Below, one piece after another: positions 54,175-62,248 of a DNA stretch of 64,000 bases. The stretch is from Limisphaerales bacterium (lineage in GTDB: Bacteria; Verrucomicrobiota; Verrucomicrobiia; Limisphaerales; SXTU01), in assembly GCA_009773355.1 (NCBI GenBank), contig WRPG01000006.1, forward strand, positions 37,576 to 101,575. The letters run 5' to 3'. The notes under the pieces are model-generated. The model searched no databases. It saw nothing but the letters and a program-made list of their open reading frames with translations, and was not told where the DNA came from. Numbering within the stretch: position 1 is the stretch's first letter; each line of letters starts with the position of its first letter. The translations under genes were made by a program, and so were the position numbers.

Positions 54175-56988
54175 ATGCTGAAGCGCATCGCCCTCTCACT
54201 CACGCTCGCAGGGATCGCGAGCGCGGCAATCGCCGCCGAGAAGCCGACCAAGGCCAGTTCCACCGACTGGTGGTCGCTCAAACCGCTCGTGCGGCCTGCG
54301 GTTCCCGCTACCGCCAATCGGCGATTGCCAATCGCCAATCCGGTGGACGCCTTCATCTGCGCCAAGCTCGCGGAGAAGAACCTTCAGCCTTCGCCCGAGG
54401 CCGAACCGCGCGTCCAGATTCGCCGGCTCTACTTCGACCTGCTCGGTCTGCCGCCGACACCCGACGAAGTCGAGGCGTTCGTGCGCGAATGCTCACTTTC
54501 TCACTCTCCCACTTTCCCACCGGCTCCAGCACGGGCAGGTGAGCAGGTGAGAAAGCGGGAAAGTGTGACTCCGGCCTACGCTCGCCTCGTGGACAAACTC
54601 CTCGCCTCCCCGCACTACGGCGAGCGCTGGGCGCGGCACTGGCTCGACGTTGTCCACTACGGCGACACGCACGGCTACGACAAGGACAAGCCCCGCCCGA
54701 ACGCCTGGCCTTACCGCGACTACGTCATCCGCGCCTTCAACGAAGACCGGCCTTACGCGCGCTTCATCCAGGAGCAGGTCGCGGGTGACATCCTCTTCCC
54801 CGGCACGCGCGACGGCGTCGAGGCGCTGGGCTTCATCGCGGCGGGGCCGTGGGACTTCATCGGGCACGCGGAGGTGCCGGAGACAAAAATTGACGGGAAG
54901 ATTGCGCGGCATCTCGACCGGGACGACATGGTGGCGAACACAATGCAGACCTTCAACAGCCTGACGGTCGGCTGCGCGCAGTGCCACGACCACAAGTTCG
55001 ACCCCATCCCGCAGCGTGATTACTACCGGCTGCACGCGGTGTTCGCCGCGCTGGACAGGGCGGACAAAAAGTATTTTGCCGACGCAAAGCTCACGCAACG
55101 CTTCGCGGAGCTGGAGCACCAGCAGCGCACGTTGACGGCAAAGCGCACCGCGTTGGAAACCAAGCTCAAGACAGCCGCCGGCAAGGAACTGGAGTCGCTC
55201 GACCAACAAATCGAAGCTGCAAGCAAGGCCAAGGGTGGGCTGCGTCCCGAGTATGGCTACCACAGCGCCATCTCGCCGGCGCAGGAAGCGGCGAAGTGGG
55301 TGCAGGTGGATTTGGGCCGGAGCGTGGTGATTGACCGCGTGGTGCTGCGCCCGTGCTACGACGACTTCAACAAGATTGGCGCGGGCTTTGGCTTCCCCGT
55401 GCGGTTCAAGGTGGAGGCCGGTGACGACGCGCAGCTCAAGTCGGGCGTGATGTCCATCGCGGACAAGACCGCCGCCGACGTCACCAATCCTGGCACTGCG
55501 CCACAGACCTTCAAGAGCACCGGCGCGACTGCACGGTTCCTCCGCATCACCGCCACCAAGCTCGCGCCGCGGCAGAACGACTTCATCTTCGCGCTCGCCG
55601 AGTTGCAGGTCTTCGACACCACCGGCAGCAACGTCGCGCTCAAGGCCGCCGTCACCGCGCCCGATTCCATCGAGGCCGCGCCGCGCTGGCGGAAGACGAA
55701 TCTCACCGATGACATCGCGCCGGGCGCCGACAACTCTGGCGAGTTGGTTGAACTTCGAGCGAAGCGGGACGCGTTGCTGGCGAAGGCGACCGACGACAAG
55801 ACCCGAGCCGAACTCGCCGCGCTGGCGAAGGACTTGGAACAGGTCGCGGCGGAACTGAAGACGTTTCCGAAGCCGGACGTGGTTTATGCCGGCACGGTGC
55901 ATTATGGGACGGGGGCATTCGTGGGCACGGGGCCGGCCGGCGGCAAGCCGCGCGTCATTCAGGTGCTGCATCGTGGCGACGTGAAGCAGCCGAAGGACGA
56001 GGTTGCGGCGGGTGCGCCGGGTTATCTCACTGGGCTGCCGGGTGAGTTCGCGCTGCCCGCCGGTCACAGCGAAGGCGAGCGCCGAGCGGCGCTGGCGAAA
56101 TGGCTTTCGTCGCCGGACAACCCGCTCACCTGGCGCAGCCTCGTGAACCGCGTCTGGCAATACCACTTCGGGCGCGGCCTCGTCGAGACGCCGAACGACT
56201 TCGGCCGCATGGGCGCGCTGCCCACGCACCCGGAGCTGCTCGACTGGCTGGCCGTCGAGTTCCGCGACAGCGGCGGGTCACTCAAGAAGCTGCACAAGCT
56301 CATCGTGACGAGCGCGACGTATCGCCAAGCCTCCGTAGCAGCCGACGTGAGGAGGCTCACTTCTCAATCGGCAATCGGCAGTCGGCAGTCGGCAATTGAA
56401 CAGAGCCTCCTCACGTCGGCTGCTACCTTGGACTCCGAGAACCGCCTCCTCTGGCGTCAGAACCGCCGCAAGCTCGACGCCGAGGCGGTGCGCGATGCCA
56501 CACTCTTTGTCGCGGGCAAGCTGGACCCGAAGATGGGCGGCCCGGCCTTTCAGGACTTCATCGTCGAGAAGCCCGAGCACTCGCCGCACTACGAGTATCA
56601 TTTGCACGACCCCGACGACCCCAAGTCGCACCGGCGCTCCGTCTATCGCTTCCTCGTGCGCTCGCAAACGCAGCCGTTCATGACCACGCTCGACTGCGCG
56701 GACCCCTCGATGCAGGTCGGCAAGCGCAACGAAAGCGTCTCCGCGCTGCAAGCCCTCGCGCTGCTGAACAACGGCCTGATGGTCACGATGTCGAAACACT
56801 TCGCCGCGAAGCTCGACGCGGGCGGCGGCGACCTGAATGCCAAGGTGGACCGCGCCTTCCGCGAAGCGCTGGCCCGCGCGCCTTCGGCGGAGGAAAAGGC
56901 GAACCTCACCGCCTACGCCCGGCAGCACGGCCTCGCCAACGCCTGCCGCGTGCTCTTCAACCTGAACGAGTTCGCCTTCGTGGACTGA
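54175..56988 (+). CDS. DUF1549/DUF1553 protein with discoidin (F5/8C) insertion
   Basis: A 937-residue protein from ATG 54175 (MLKRIALSLTLAGIASAA), with a signal peptide. DUF1549 has [20 protein letters not shown] and VGCAQCHDHKFDP. The region between the two DUFs starts with a coiled coil (LEHQQRTLTAKRTALETKLK) and then an F5/8 type C-like domain (WVQVDLGRSVVIDRVVLRPC, FLRITATKLAPRQND). DUF1553 follows (SLVNRVWQYHFGRGLVETPN). Repeats encode residues about 47-56, 106-132 and 721-751. It is the final gene of the train, 19 bp after the SGNH gene. Confidence 0.92.
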   Translation: MLKRIALSLTLAGIASAAIAAEKPTKASSTDWWSLKPLVRPAVPATANRRLPIANPVDAFICAKLAEKNLQPSPEAEPRVQIRRLYFDLLGLPPTPDEVEAFVRECSLSHSPTFPPAPARAGEQVRKRESVTPAYARLVDKLLASPHYGERWARHWLDVVHYGDTHGYDKDKPRPNAWPYRDYVIRAFNEDRPYARFIQEQVAGDILFPGTRDGVEALGFIAAGPWDFIGHAEVPETKIDGKIARHLDRDDMVANTMQTFNSLTVGCAQCHDHKFDPIPQRDYYRLHAVFAALDRADKKYFADAKLTQRFAELEHQQRTLTAKRTALETKLKTAAGKELESLDQQIEAASKAKGGLRPEYGYHSAISPAQEAAKWVQVDLGRSVVIDRVVLRPCYDDFNKIGAGFGFPVRFKVEAGDDAQLKSGVMSIADKTAADVTNPGTAPQTFKSTGATARFLRITATKLAPRQNDFIFALAELQVFDTTGSNVALKAAVTAPDSIEAAPRWRKTNLTDDIAPGADNSGELVELRAKRDALLAKATDDKTRAELAALAKDLEQVAAELKTFPKPDVVYAGTVHYGTGAFVGTGPAGGKPRVIQVLHRGDVKQPKDEVAAGAPGYLTGLPGEFALPAGHSEGERRAALAKWLSSPDNPLTWRSLVNRVWQYHFGRGLVETPNDFGRMGALPTHPELLDWLAVEFRDSGGSLKKLHKLIVTSATYRQASVAADVRRLTSQSAIGSRQSAIEQSLLTSAATLDSENRLLWRQNRRKLDAEAVRDATLFVAGKLDPKMGGPAFQDFIVEKPEHSPHYEYHLHDPDDPKSHRRSVYRFLVRSQTQPFMTTLDCADPSMQVGKRNESVSALQALALLNNGLMVTMSKHFAAKLDAGGGDLNAKVDRAFREALARAPSAEEKANLTAYARQHGLANACRVLFNLNEFAFVD
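54313..54341. repeat. GCCAATCG-type palindromic heptamers near the N-terminus of the DUF1549 protein
   Basis: gccaatcggcgattgccaat, then cgccaatcc, translated as ANRRLPIANP shortly after the signal peptide. It is related to the GATTGCC family. Confidence 0.75.
54491..54569. repeat. Inverted repeat with CTCACTTTC heptamer arms in DUF1549
   Basis: The left arm 54491-54521 (gctcactttctcactctccc...) and the right arm 54538-54569 (aggtgagcaggtgagaaagc...). It is translated before [14 protein letters not shown], the site where both paralogs carry GATTGCC arrays. Confidence 0.9.
56335..56426. repeat. Nested element: 24-bp perfect arms with a heptamer array in the loop
   Basis: The arm 56335-56358 (gtagcagccgacgtgaggag...) is exactly complementary to 56403-56426. 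The loop 56365-56400 is a caatcgg/cagtcgg array. The whole is in frame in DUF1553, read as ADVRRLTSQSAIGSRQSAIE. Confidence 0.93.
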
Positions 56989-57087
56989 TTGCAACTGGCT
57001 CCCGGGCGGCGCTGAACCGAACGCGGATGAGATGGAGGTGAAGCGGCTGGACGCGAGGTGAGGTTGCGCTAGCCTCCCGCGCGACAC

Positions 57088-60000
57088 ATGACACCCGCCT
57101 CCGCCTACCGTCCCGGCCGCGAGATCGCGCGGGGCGGCATGGGCGCGGTGCTGGATGCCCGCGACCAGAAGCTCGGGCGCAGCGTGGCCATGAAGGTCAT
57201 GCTCCGGCCCAACGCCAGCGCGGAGGAGCAGCAGCGTTTTCTCCAGGAGGCCCGCGTGCTCGGCCAGCTTGCGCACCCGAACATCGTGCCCATCCACGAC
57301 CTCGGCACGGACGAGCGGGGGCGGCTCTTTTACACAATGAAGCTCGTGCAGGGCGTGACGCTCCACGAGCTGCTCCACAAGCTGAAGGCGGGGGACAGGG
57401 AGACGCTCGCCAAGTATCCGCTGCCCACGCTGCTCACCGTCTTCCAGAAGGTGTGCGACGCCGTGGCCTTCGCCCATTCGCAGGGCATCATCCATCGCGA
57501 CCTCAAGCCGCAGAACATCATGGTGGGCGAGTTCGGCGAGGTGCTCGTGATGGACTGGGGCCTGGCGAAGCTGCTGCCCGGCAGCACCGCCAGCGCCGCG
57601 CTCACCGCGCCGATGCCGGGCACCGGACCGACCGGCACGCTGCTGATGGAGCGCGGGACTCCGGCCCGCAGCGGTGACGGGCCGGGTGGCGCGTTGGGCA
57701 ATGCGACGCCGATGGCCGCAGGTGCGCGCTGCGGCCCAGAGGGCCGCGCTCCGGTGGACCGGGAGACGCTTCCCTCCGCCGGCGAGCAGGCAACGGTCGT
57801 CAGCACGCCGGACACTGCCGGCGGCGAGTCGGGAGCGGTTTCCACTCCGCTCGTCTTCACCGGCGCGGAGACACCGCCCACGCCGCAGCTCTCCGGCACG
57901 CAGCTCACGCTCGACGGCACGGTGATGGGCACGCCCAACTACATGTCGCCCGAGCAGGCCGACGGTCGGGTCACGGACCTCGACGAGCGCTCGGATGTCT
58001 ATTCCCTCGGCGGCGTGCTCTACGCGCTGCTCACGCTGCGTCCGCCGGTCGAGGGCAAGGACGTGAGCGAGCTGCTGAATCAGGTCCTCCGGGGTGACAT
58101 CATCCCGCCGACGCTGGCGACGCGGGGAAGGCCGCTCCCGCACCTGCCCGACGGCGCGGTGCCGGACGCGCTCTCCGCCGTGGCGATGAAGGCGCTCGCG
58201 CTCAACCGCGACGCGCGCTATCGCAGCGCCGCCGAGCTGGCGCGGGACATCGCGGCGTATCAGGGCGGCTTCGCCACGGCGGCGGAGCGGGCCGGCACGC
58301 TCACGCAGCTCCGGCTGTTCATCCGGCGCCACCAAGGGCTGTCCGCCGCCGCCGCCGTCATGGTGCTGCTGACGGCGTTCTTCATCAGCCGGCTGTCCAG
58401 CGCGCGCGACGTGGCGGAAGCCAACGCCGACCGCGCCGAGCGAAATGCCGACACCGCCAAGCGCAACGAGGCCAAGGCCAAGGCCAGCGAGCAGGAGGCA
58501 CGGCAGGCCGCCGAGAATCTGCGCCGCGAAAACGCCCGCGCGAACATCAACCTCGCCGACGCCGCGCTGCTCGCCGGCGACCTGCCGGGCATGGTGGCCG
58601 CGCTCGAGCGCTGCCCGGAGGACTTGCGCGACCAGCCGTGGGGCTACCTCAACGCCAAGCGCGACGAGTCGCTCGGCGAGCTGAAAGTGCCGGGCTTCGG
58701 GCTGCCCGTCGCCGTCGCGGCGGTGCCCGGGCGGCCTGGGGAATTCGCGCTGGCGAACGCGGGCGGCGACATCGCCTTCATCGCGTCCGCGAGCGGCAAG
58801 CTGCTGCGCCGGTTCGCCACGGGCCTGCGCGGCTACCTGCAACTGGGCTTCTCCGACGATGGGAGCGTGCTGGGCGTCACGTCCGGAAACCGGCGGAGGG
58901 TTGAGCTGTTCGACGCGGCCACTGGCGCACGCCGGGGCGCGGTGGAACTGGCCGGCAACAGCGGGCTGCACTTCGCGCTGAACCACGACGGCGCGCGGCT
59001 GGTGGCCATCACGGGCACCGGCAAGCCCGCGCCGTTGAGCATGGCCTGCCAGCTTTATGACACCGGCACGGGCCGGCCGCAGTGGGCGAAGGCGTGCGAG
59101 GGGGCGTTCAGCTCGGCGTTGATTCATCCCGACGGCACGCGCGTGCTGCTCGCCGGCAACGGAAACCGCCGCTTTTGGTGGCTGCTTGATGCTGCGGACG
59201 GCACGGAGCTGGCGCGCGTGCCGGTGTTTCCTGTCCTGCAAACCCTCAGCCGGGACGGGCGGCGGCTGGCCATCGGCACGCCCACGGGCGAGTTGGTGGT
59301 CGTGAACCCGCTCACCGGGGCCGTGCTGCAACGCGCCCGCCTCCACACGGGCCAGCTCGCGGGCGCGGCCTGGCTCGGCAACCTGCTGCTCACGCTGGGC
59401 ACCGATGGCAGCTTCACCCAGCAGCGCTGGGTCTTCCGCCTCTGGGACGGCGAGCTGCTCACGCCGCGCGGCAGCTTCTTTGGCGTGAAGCAGGGCGTGT
59501 TCGCGCCCGGCTGGAGCGCGAGCGAGAACGGCGAGCTGCTCACCTCCGAGCGCCCGCCGCACCGCTGGAGCTTCCCGGTGAGCCGCGAGGTGGCGACGAT
59601 GTTCAGCGAAGTCTCCGAGCAGGCCTGGGGCGGCGTGTTTGTCGCCAGCAACGCGGTGGTGGCGCGGAAACACTTCGGCCTGGCGCGCTATGCCGTGGAT
59701 CAGGGCCGGTTCACTGAACTGCCCGGCACGCCGGCGTGGGATTCCTTCCAGCTCGCGGCCAGCCACCCAGCCTCGGGCCAGTTCGCGCTCGCGCGGAAAA
59801 TTGGCGACGAACCCAGCGAGGTGAAACTCTATCGCGGCGCGGACGGCCCCTTGACCGAGCAGGCTGCCCTAACGCTGCCGGGCCGGGCGCATCACCTCGC
59901 CTTCGACCGCGCGGGTGAGCGGCTCGCCGTGACGCATCGCGACGGCACGCTCGAAGTCTTCGCCACGCGCGACGGGCGGAGCCAGTTCCGGCTGGCCGGC

Positions 60001-60519
60001 GGCTACAGCCAGGCCGTGTTCGGCGCGGGGACGAATCTCTTCGCCCTCGAAGTCCGCCCCGGCGGCAACCCACCCGAGCACCGGCTCGTGCGCATTGACA
60101 CCATTGCCGGCCAGCCGCGCGGGAACTCCCGCTCCGAGGTGCCACTGACTTCGCTCGCCATCGCGCCGGACGGCGCTCTGCTGGCCTTCGGCAGCACGGA
60201 CCGGCGCGTGTATGTCCTGCGCGCGAATGATTTCAGCACCGGCTGGGTCTTCCGCGCGCACGAGGCGGACGTGGGCGCGGTGGCGTTCCATCCCCGGCTG
60301 CCCGTCATCGCCACCGGCTCGGTGGACGGCTCGGTCAAGCTCTGGACCTACCGCGACCTGCGCCGCCCGCTCGCGACGTTCCTCGGCCTCGGCGGCGCGC
60401 CGGTCACACTATCCTTCAACCCCGCCGGCACGCTGCTCTTCGTGGACGGCCAGGAGCGCACCTCGCGGGTCTATGAGGTCGCCCACCTCACCGTGCCTGC
60501 GGCCAAGCGTGAACCGTAG
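57088..60519 (+). CDS. Ser/Thr protein kinase with membrane helix and beta-propeller sensor
   Basis: A 1143-residue protein. The kinase domain starts REIARGGMGAVLDARD (first Gly of the P-loop replaced by Ala), with VAMKVM, catalytic loop HRDLKPQN at about 135-142, DWG at 156 in place of DFG, and SPEQ at about 287. The stretch between DWG and SPE is about 130 residues, several times longer than usual, and part of it (187-222) is encoded by a palindromic repeat. One membrane helix lies near 417-440 (LSAAAAVMVLLTAFFISRLS), then a coiled coil (NADRAERNADTAKRNEAKAK) and a WD40/YVTN-like propeller to the end (GSVDGSVKLWTYRDL). It is probably a membrane receptor kinase signalling an external cue. 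Confidence 0.92.
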   Translation: MTPASAYRPGREIARGGMGAVLDARDQKLGRSVAMKVMLRPNASAEEQQRFLQEARVLGQLAHPNIVPIHDLGTDERGRLFYTMKLVQGVTLHELLHKLKAGDRETLAKYPLPTLLTVFQKVCDAVAFAHSQGIIHRDLKPQNIMVGEFGEVLVMDWGLAKLLPGSTASAALTAPMPGTGPTGTLLMERGTPARSGDGPGGALGNATPMAAGARCGPEGRAPVDRETLPSAGEQATVVSTPDTAGGESGAVSTPLVFTGAETPPTPQLSGTQLTLDGTVMGTPNYMSPEQADGRVTDLDERSDVYSLGGVLYALLTLRPPVEGKDVSELLNQVLRGDIIPPTLATRGRPLPHLPDGAVPDALSAVAMKALALNRDARYRSAAELARDIAAYQGGFATAAERAGTLTQLRLFIRRHQGLSAAAAVMVLLTAFFISRLSSARDVAEANADRAERNADTAKRNEAKAKASEQEARQAAENLRRENARANINLADAALLAGDLPGMVAALERCPEDLRDQPWGYLNAKRDESLGELKVPGFGLPVAVAAVPGRPGEFALANAGGDIAFIASASGKLLRRFATGLRGYLQLGFSDDGSVLGVTSGNRRRVELFDAATGARRGAVELAGNSGLHFALNHDGARLVAITGTGKPAPLSMACQLYDTGTGRPQWAKACEGAFSSALIHPDGTRVLLAGNGNRRFWWLLDAADGTELARVPVFPVLQTLSRDGRRLAIGTPTGELVVVNPLTGAVLQRARLHTGQLAGAAWLGNLLLTLGTDGSFTQQRWVFRLWDGELLTPRGSFFGVKQGVFAPGWSASENGELLTSERPPHRWSFPVSREVATMFSEVSEQAWGGVFVASNAVVARKHFGLARYAVDQGRFTELPGTPAWDSFQLAASHPASGQFALARKIGDEPSEVKLYRGADGPLTEQAALTLPGRAHHLAFDRAGERLAVTHRDGTLEVFATRDGRSQFRLAGGYSQAVFGAGTNLFALEVRPGGNPPEHRLVRIDTIAGQPRGNSRSEVPLTSLAIAPDGALLAFGSTDRRVYVLRANDFSTGWVFRAHEADVGAVAFHPRLPVIATGSVDGSVKLWTYRDLRRPLATFLGLGGAPVTLSFNPAGTLLFVDGQERTSRVYEVAHLTVPAAKREP
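57648..57754. repeat. GGAGCGCGGGACTCC inverted repeat inside the kinase activation segment
   Basis: The left arm from 57648 (ggagcgcgggactccggccc) pairs with the right arm ending 57754 (ggcccagagggccgcgctcc). It is the same family as 2631-2738 and is translated as ERGTPARSGDGPGGA up to CGPEGRAPVD. Confidence 0.85.
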
Positions 60520-60598
60520 CTCGACATTCCAATGTCGAGTCTTGGTTGGCTTGGCTGCTGCCGGCGCTCCCGATCTCGACATTGGAATGCCGAGCCAC
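60516..60598. repeat. GTAGCTCGACATTCC inverted repeat at convergent gene ends
   Basis: The left part 60516-60541 holds the perfect hairpin TCGACATTCCAATGTCGA (60521-60538), overlapping the kinase stop codon; the right part 60572-60598 is a divergent inverse copy. It is the same family as 21923-21990 and a possible two-way terminator for the kinase and DUF971 genes. Confidence 0.88.
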
Positions 60599-60632
60599 TT
60601 GAAGCAGTTGGCCGGGAAGCGTTGACGAGAAG

Positions 60633-60941
60633 TCAGTTCGCCGCCGCGTCCGCAACGCGCTTGAGGTAGTCGAAGGCGTAAATCCCCGTGCCGTGGCCGT
60701 CGGCCCAGAGCGGTTGCACGCCGTAGCCGCCCACCATGCCGAGACGCGTGAGCTGGAAGGCGCTCGCCGCGTAAGGCTTGTCGGGGTTCTTGTAGAGGTT
60801 GCCCATGATGTCCACCTCGCCCTTGCAGCCGGCGCACGGGCACGCGCGGCGCAGCGCCTCCAGCGGCACGAAGCTCTCCGTGCCGTCGTCCCACTTGATG
60901 GCGAGTTCCGCGCCAATCGGCTGCATGTCCACCGGTCGCAT
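60633..60941 (-). CDS. DUF971 (gamma-butyrobetaine hydroxylase N-terminal-like) protein
   Basis: A 102-residue protein (MRPVDMQPIGAELAIKWDDG). DUF971 features are ELAIKWDDGTESFVPLEALR, the Cys triad ACPCAGCKG, MVGGYGVQPLWADGHGTGIY and a C-terminal FDYLKRVA. The Cys and His residues suggest a zinc or Fe-S site; the family is associated with Fe-S maturation proteins and with the N-terminus of gamma-butyrobetaine hydroxylases. It is small, soluble and cytoplasmic. It is convergent with the kinase gene and divergent from the metal transporter operon, so there is no operon context. Confidence 0.88.
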   Translation of the reverse strand: MRPVDMQPIGAELAIKWDDGTESFVPLEALRRACPCAGCKGEVDIMGNLYKNPDKPYAASAFQLTRLGMVGGYGVQPLWADGHGTGIYAFDYLKRVADAAAN

Positions 60942-61179
60942 GGCGCGAGCTTACGGGGCGGAGGCGCGGAGGCAACGGGTGTTTGCGCCGCGTCGGTGAC
61001 AGCCAGCGCGCCCCAGCCAGAGGGCGGCGCAAGCTGCCGGCAAGCCGGCTCCCCGCGAATACCGGCTGATCGGATTTATTTAGACAAGACTAACTTTATT
61101 TCTTGACCCAATTAAACTTTCCATTACCTTCACGCTCGTTGCGACCCGCCACTCCTGGCCGGACGCAGCAACCTGGCAC
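60942..61179. other. Intergenic region with transporter promoter and candidate metal operator
   Basis: The gap between the divergent DUF971 and metal-binding-protein genes. The 100 bases before 61180 are AT-richer than the flanks and include ttgacc (61103-61108), a possible -35 box, with no good -10 at the usual distance. Confidence 0.4.
61080..61093. promoter_or_regulatory. Candidate DtxR/MntR-type operator upstream of metal transporter
   Basis: TTAGACAAGACTAA, an inverted repeat TTAG-N6-CTAA, lies just upstream of a ttgacc box and 86 bp before the binding-protein ATG. Outer TTAG/CTAA half-sites are typical of DtxR/MntR/TroR operators. The regulator gene itself is not in the window. Confidence 0.45.
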
Positions 61180-62106
61180 ATGAACCTGAACCGAAGCCGT
61201 CTGTTGCGAAGCGCAGTCCTGCTGGCTGCCGCCTCGCTCGTCACCGCATCAGCCCCGGCTGGCGAGCAGCGAATCCGCGTCACCACCACCACCTCGATGG
61301 TCACGGACCTTGTGAAGCAGGTTGGCGGCGACCGCGTGGAGGTGTCCGGCCTCATGGGCGCGGGCGTGGACCCGCATCTCTACAAGGCCACCGCGGCCGA
61401 TGTCTCCAAGCTCCAGCAGGCCGAGGTCATCTTCTACAACGGCCTCGTGCTGGAGGGGAAGATGACCGACATCTTCACGAAGCTGGCGCGCATCAAAAAG
61501 TTCGTCTATCCCGTCGCCGAGGGCGTGCCGGAGAAGCGCCTGCTGGAGCCGCCGCAGTTCGAGGGCCACTACGACCCGCACGTCTGGTTCGACGTGGAGA
61601 TGTGGGCCATGTGCGCGCAGACCGTGGTCAAAGGACTGACGGAGTTCGCGCCCAAGGACAAGGCGCACTTCGAGCAGCGCGGCAAGGAAGTCGCCGCCAA
61701 GCTCCGCGCGCTGCACGAGTGGTCGCTCAAGAAGGCCGCCGAGCTGCCCAAGGAGCGCCGCATCCTCGTCACGAGCCACGACGCCTACAACTACTTCGGG
61801 CGCGCGTATGGCTTCCAGGTCGTCGGCCTGCAGGGCGTCTCCACCGTCACCGAGGCCGGCCTGGCGGACATGGCCAAGCTCGTGGACTTCATCAAGCAGA
61901 AGCGCGTGAAGGCCATCTTCGTCGAGTCCAGCGTCTCGCCCGCGACCATCCAGCGCATTGCCAAGGACGCCGGCGTGAAGGTCGGCGGCGAGCTGTTCTC
62001 CGACGCGATGGGGACGTCCGGCCAGATGGAGCACGGCTACGACCTCGGCACCTACGAGGGCATGATCAAGCACAACCTCACGACCATCGTGGAGGCGCTG
62101 AAGTAA
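61180..62106 (+). CDS. Metal ABC transporter substrate-binding protein (TroA/ZnuA family)
   Basis: A 308-residue protein with a signal peptide (ends SAPAGEQ). Metal ligands can be placed: His66 in GAGVDPHLYKA, His134 in YDPHVWFD, His in TSHDAYNYFGRAYGF and Asp in LFSDAMGTSG. The three-His-plus-Asp set, and the SHDAYNYF motif rather than SEGCFKYF, matches TroA (Zn/Mn) more than PsaA/MntC (Mn). The His-rich loop of ZnuA is absent. It delivers Zn2+ or Mn2+ to an inner-membrane permease. It heads an operon with an outer-membrane barrel and an ATPase gene, and has a possible DtxR-type operator upstream. Confidence 0.9.
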   Translation: MNLNRSRLLRSAVLLAAASLVTASAPAGEQRIRVTTTTSMVTDLVKQVGGDRVEVSGLMGAGVDPHLYKATAADVSKLQQAEVIFYNGLVLEGKMTDIFTKLARIKKFVYPVAEGVPEKRLLEPPQFEGHYDPHVWFDVEMWAMCAQTVVKGLTEFAPKDKAHFEQRGKEVAAKLRALHEWSLKKAAELPKERRILVTSHDAYNYFGRAYGFQVVGLQGVSTVTEAGLADMAKLVDFIKQKRVKAIFVESSVSPATIQRIAKDAGVKVGGELFSDAMGTSGQMEHGYDLGTYEGMIKHNLTTIVEALK

Positions 62107-62118
62107 CCACCCACTCGC

Positions 62119-62228
62119 AAACCACTAACTTGCACCGACCGGCACTAATGAAAGCAAGGCACGAGCTAGCGGATGCGATTGACTGCGCTCCCTCCCATTA
62201 GTGCCAGTTAGTGCCGGTCAGTGGTTCA
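62119..62228. repeat. Inverted repeat with (GG)CACTAA-type units, intergenic
   Basis: The left arm 62119-62150 (aaccactaacttgcaccgac...) pairs imperfectly with 62196-62228 (cattagtgcc... gtcagtggttc). It lies between the binding-protein and barrel genes. Confidence 0.88.
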
Positions 62229-62248
62229 AATCTCTCTCAAACCAACCC

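Noticed and set aside
56278..59766. A very long open frame on the minus strand, antisense to the kinase and DUF1549 genes
   Set aside because: The plus-strand genes have clear domains, signal or kinase motifs; the antisense protein is Arg/Ala/His-rich low-complexity, a known artefact of GC-rich coding DNA.
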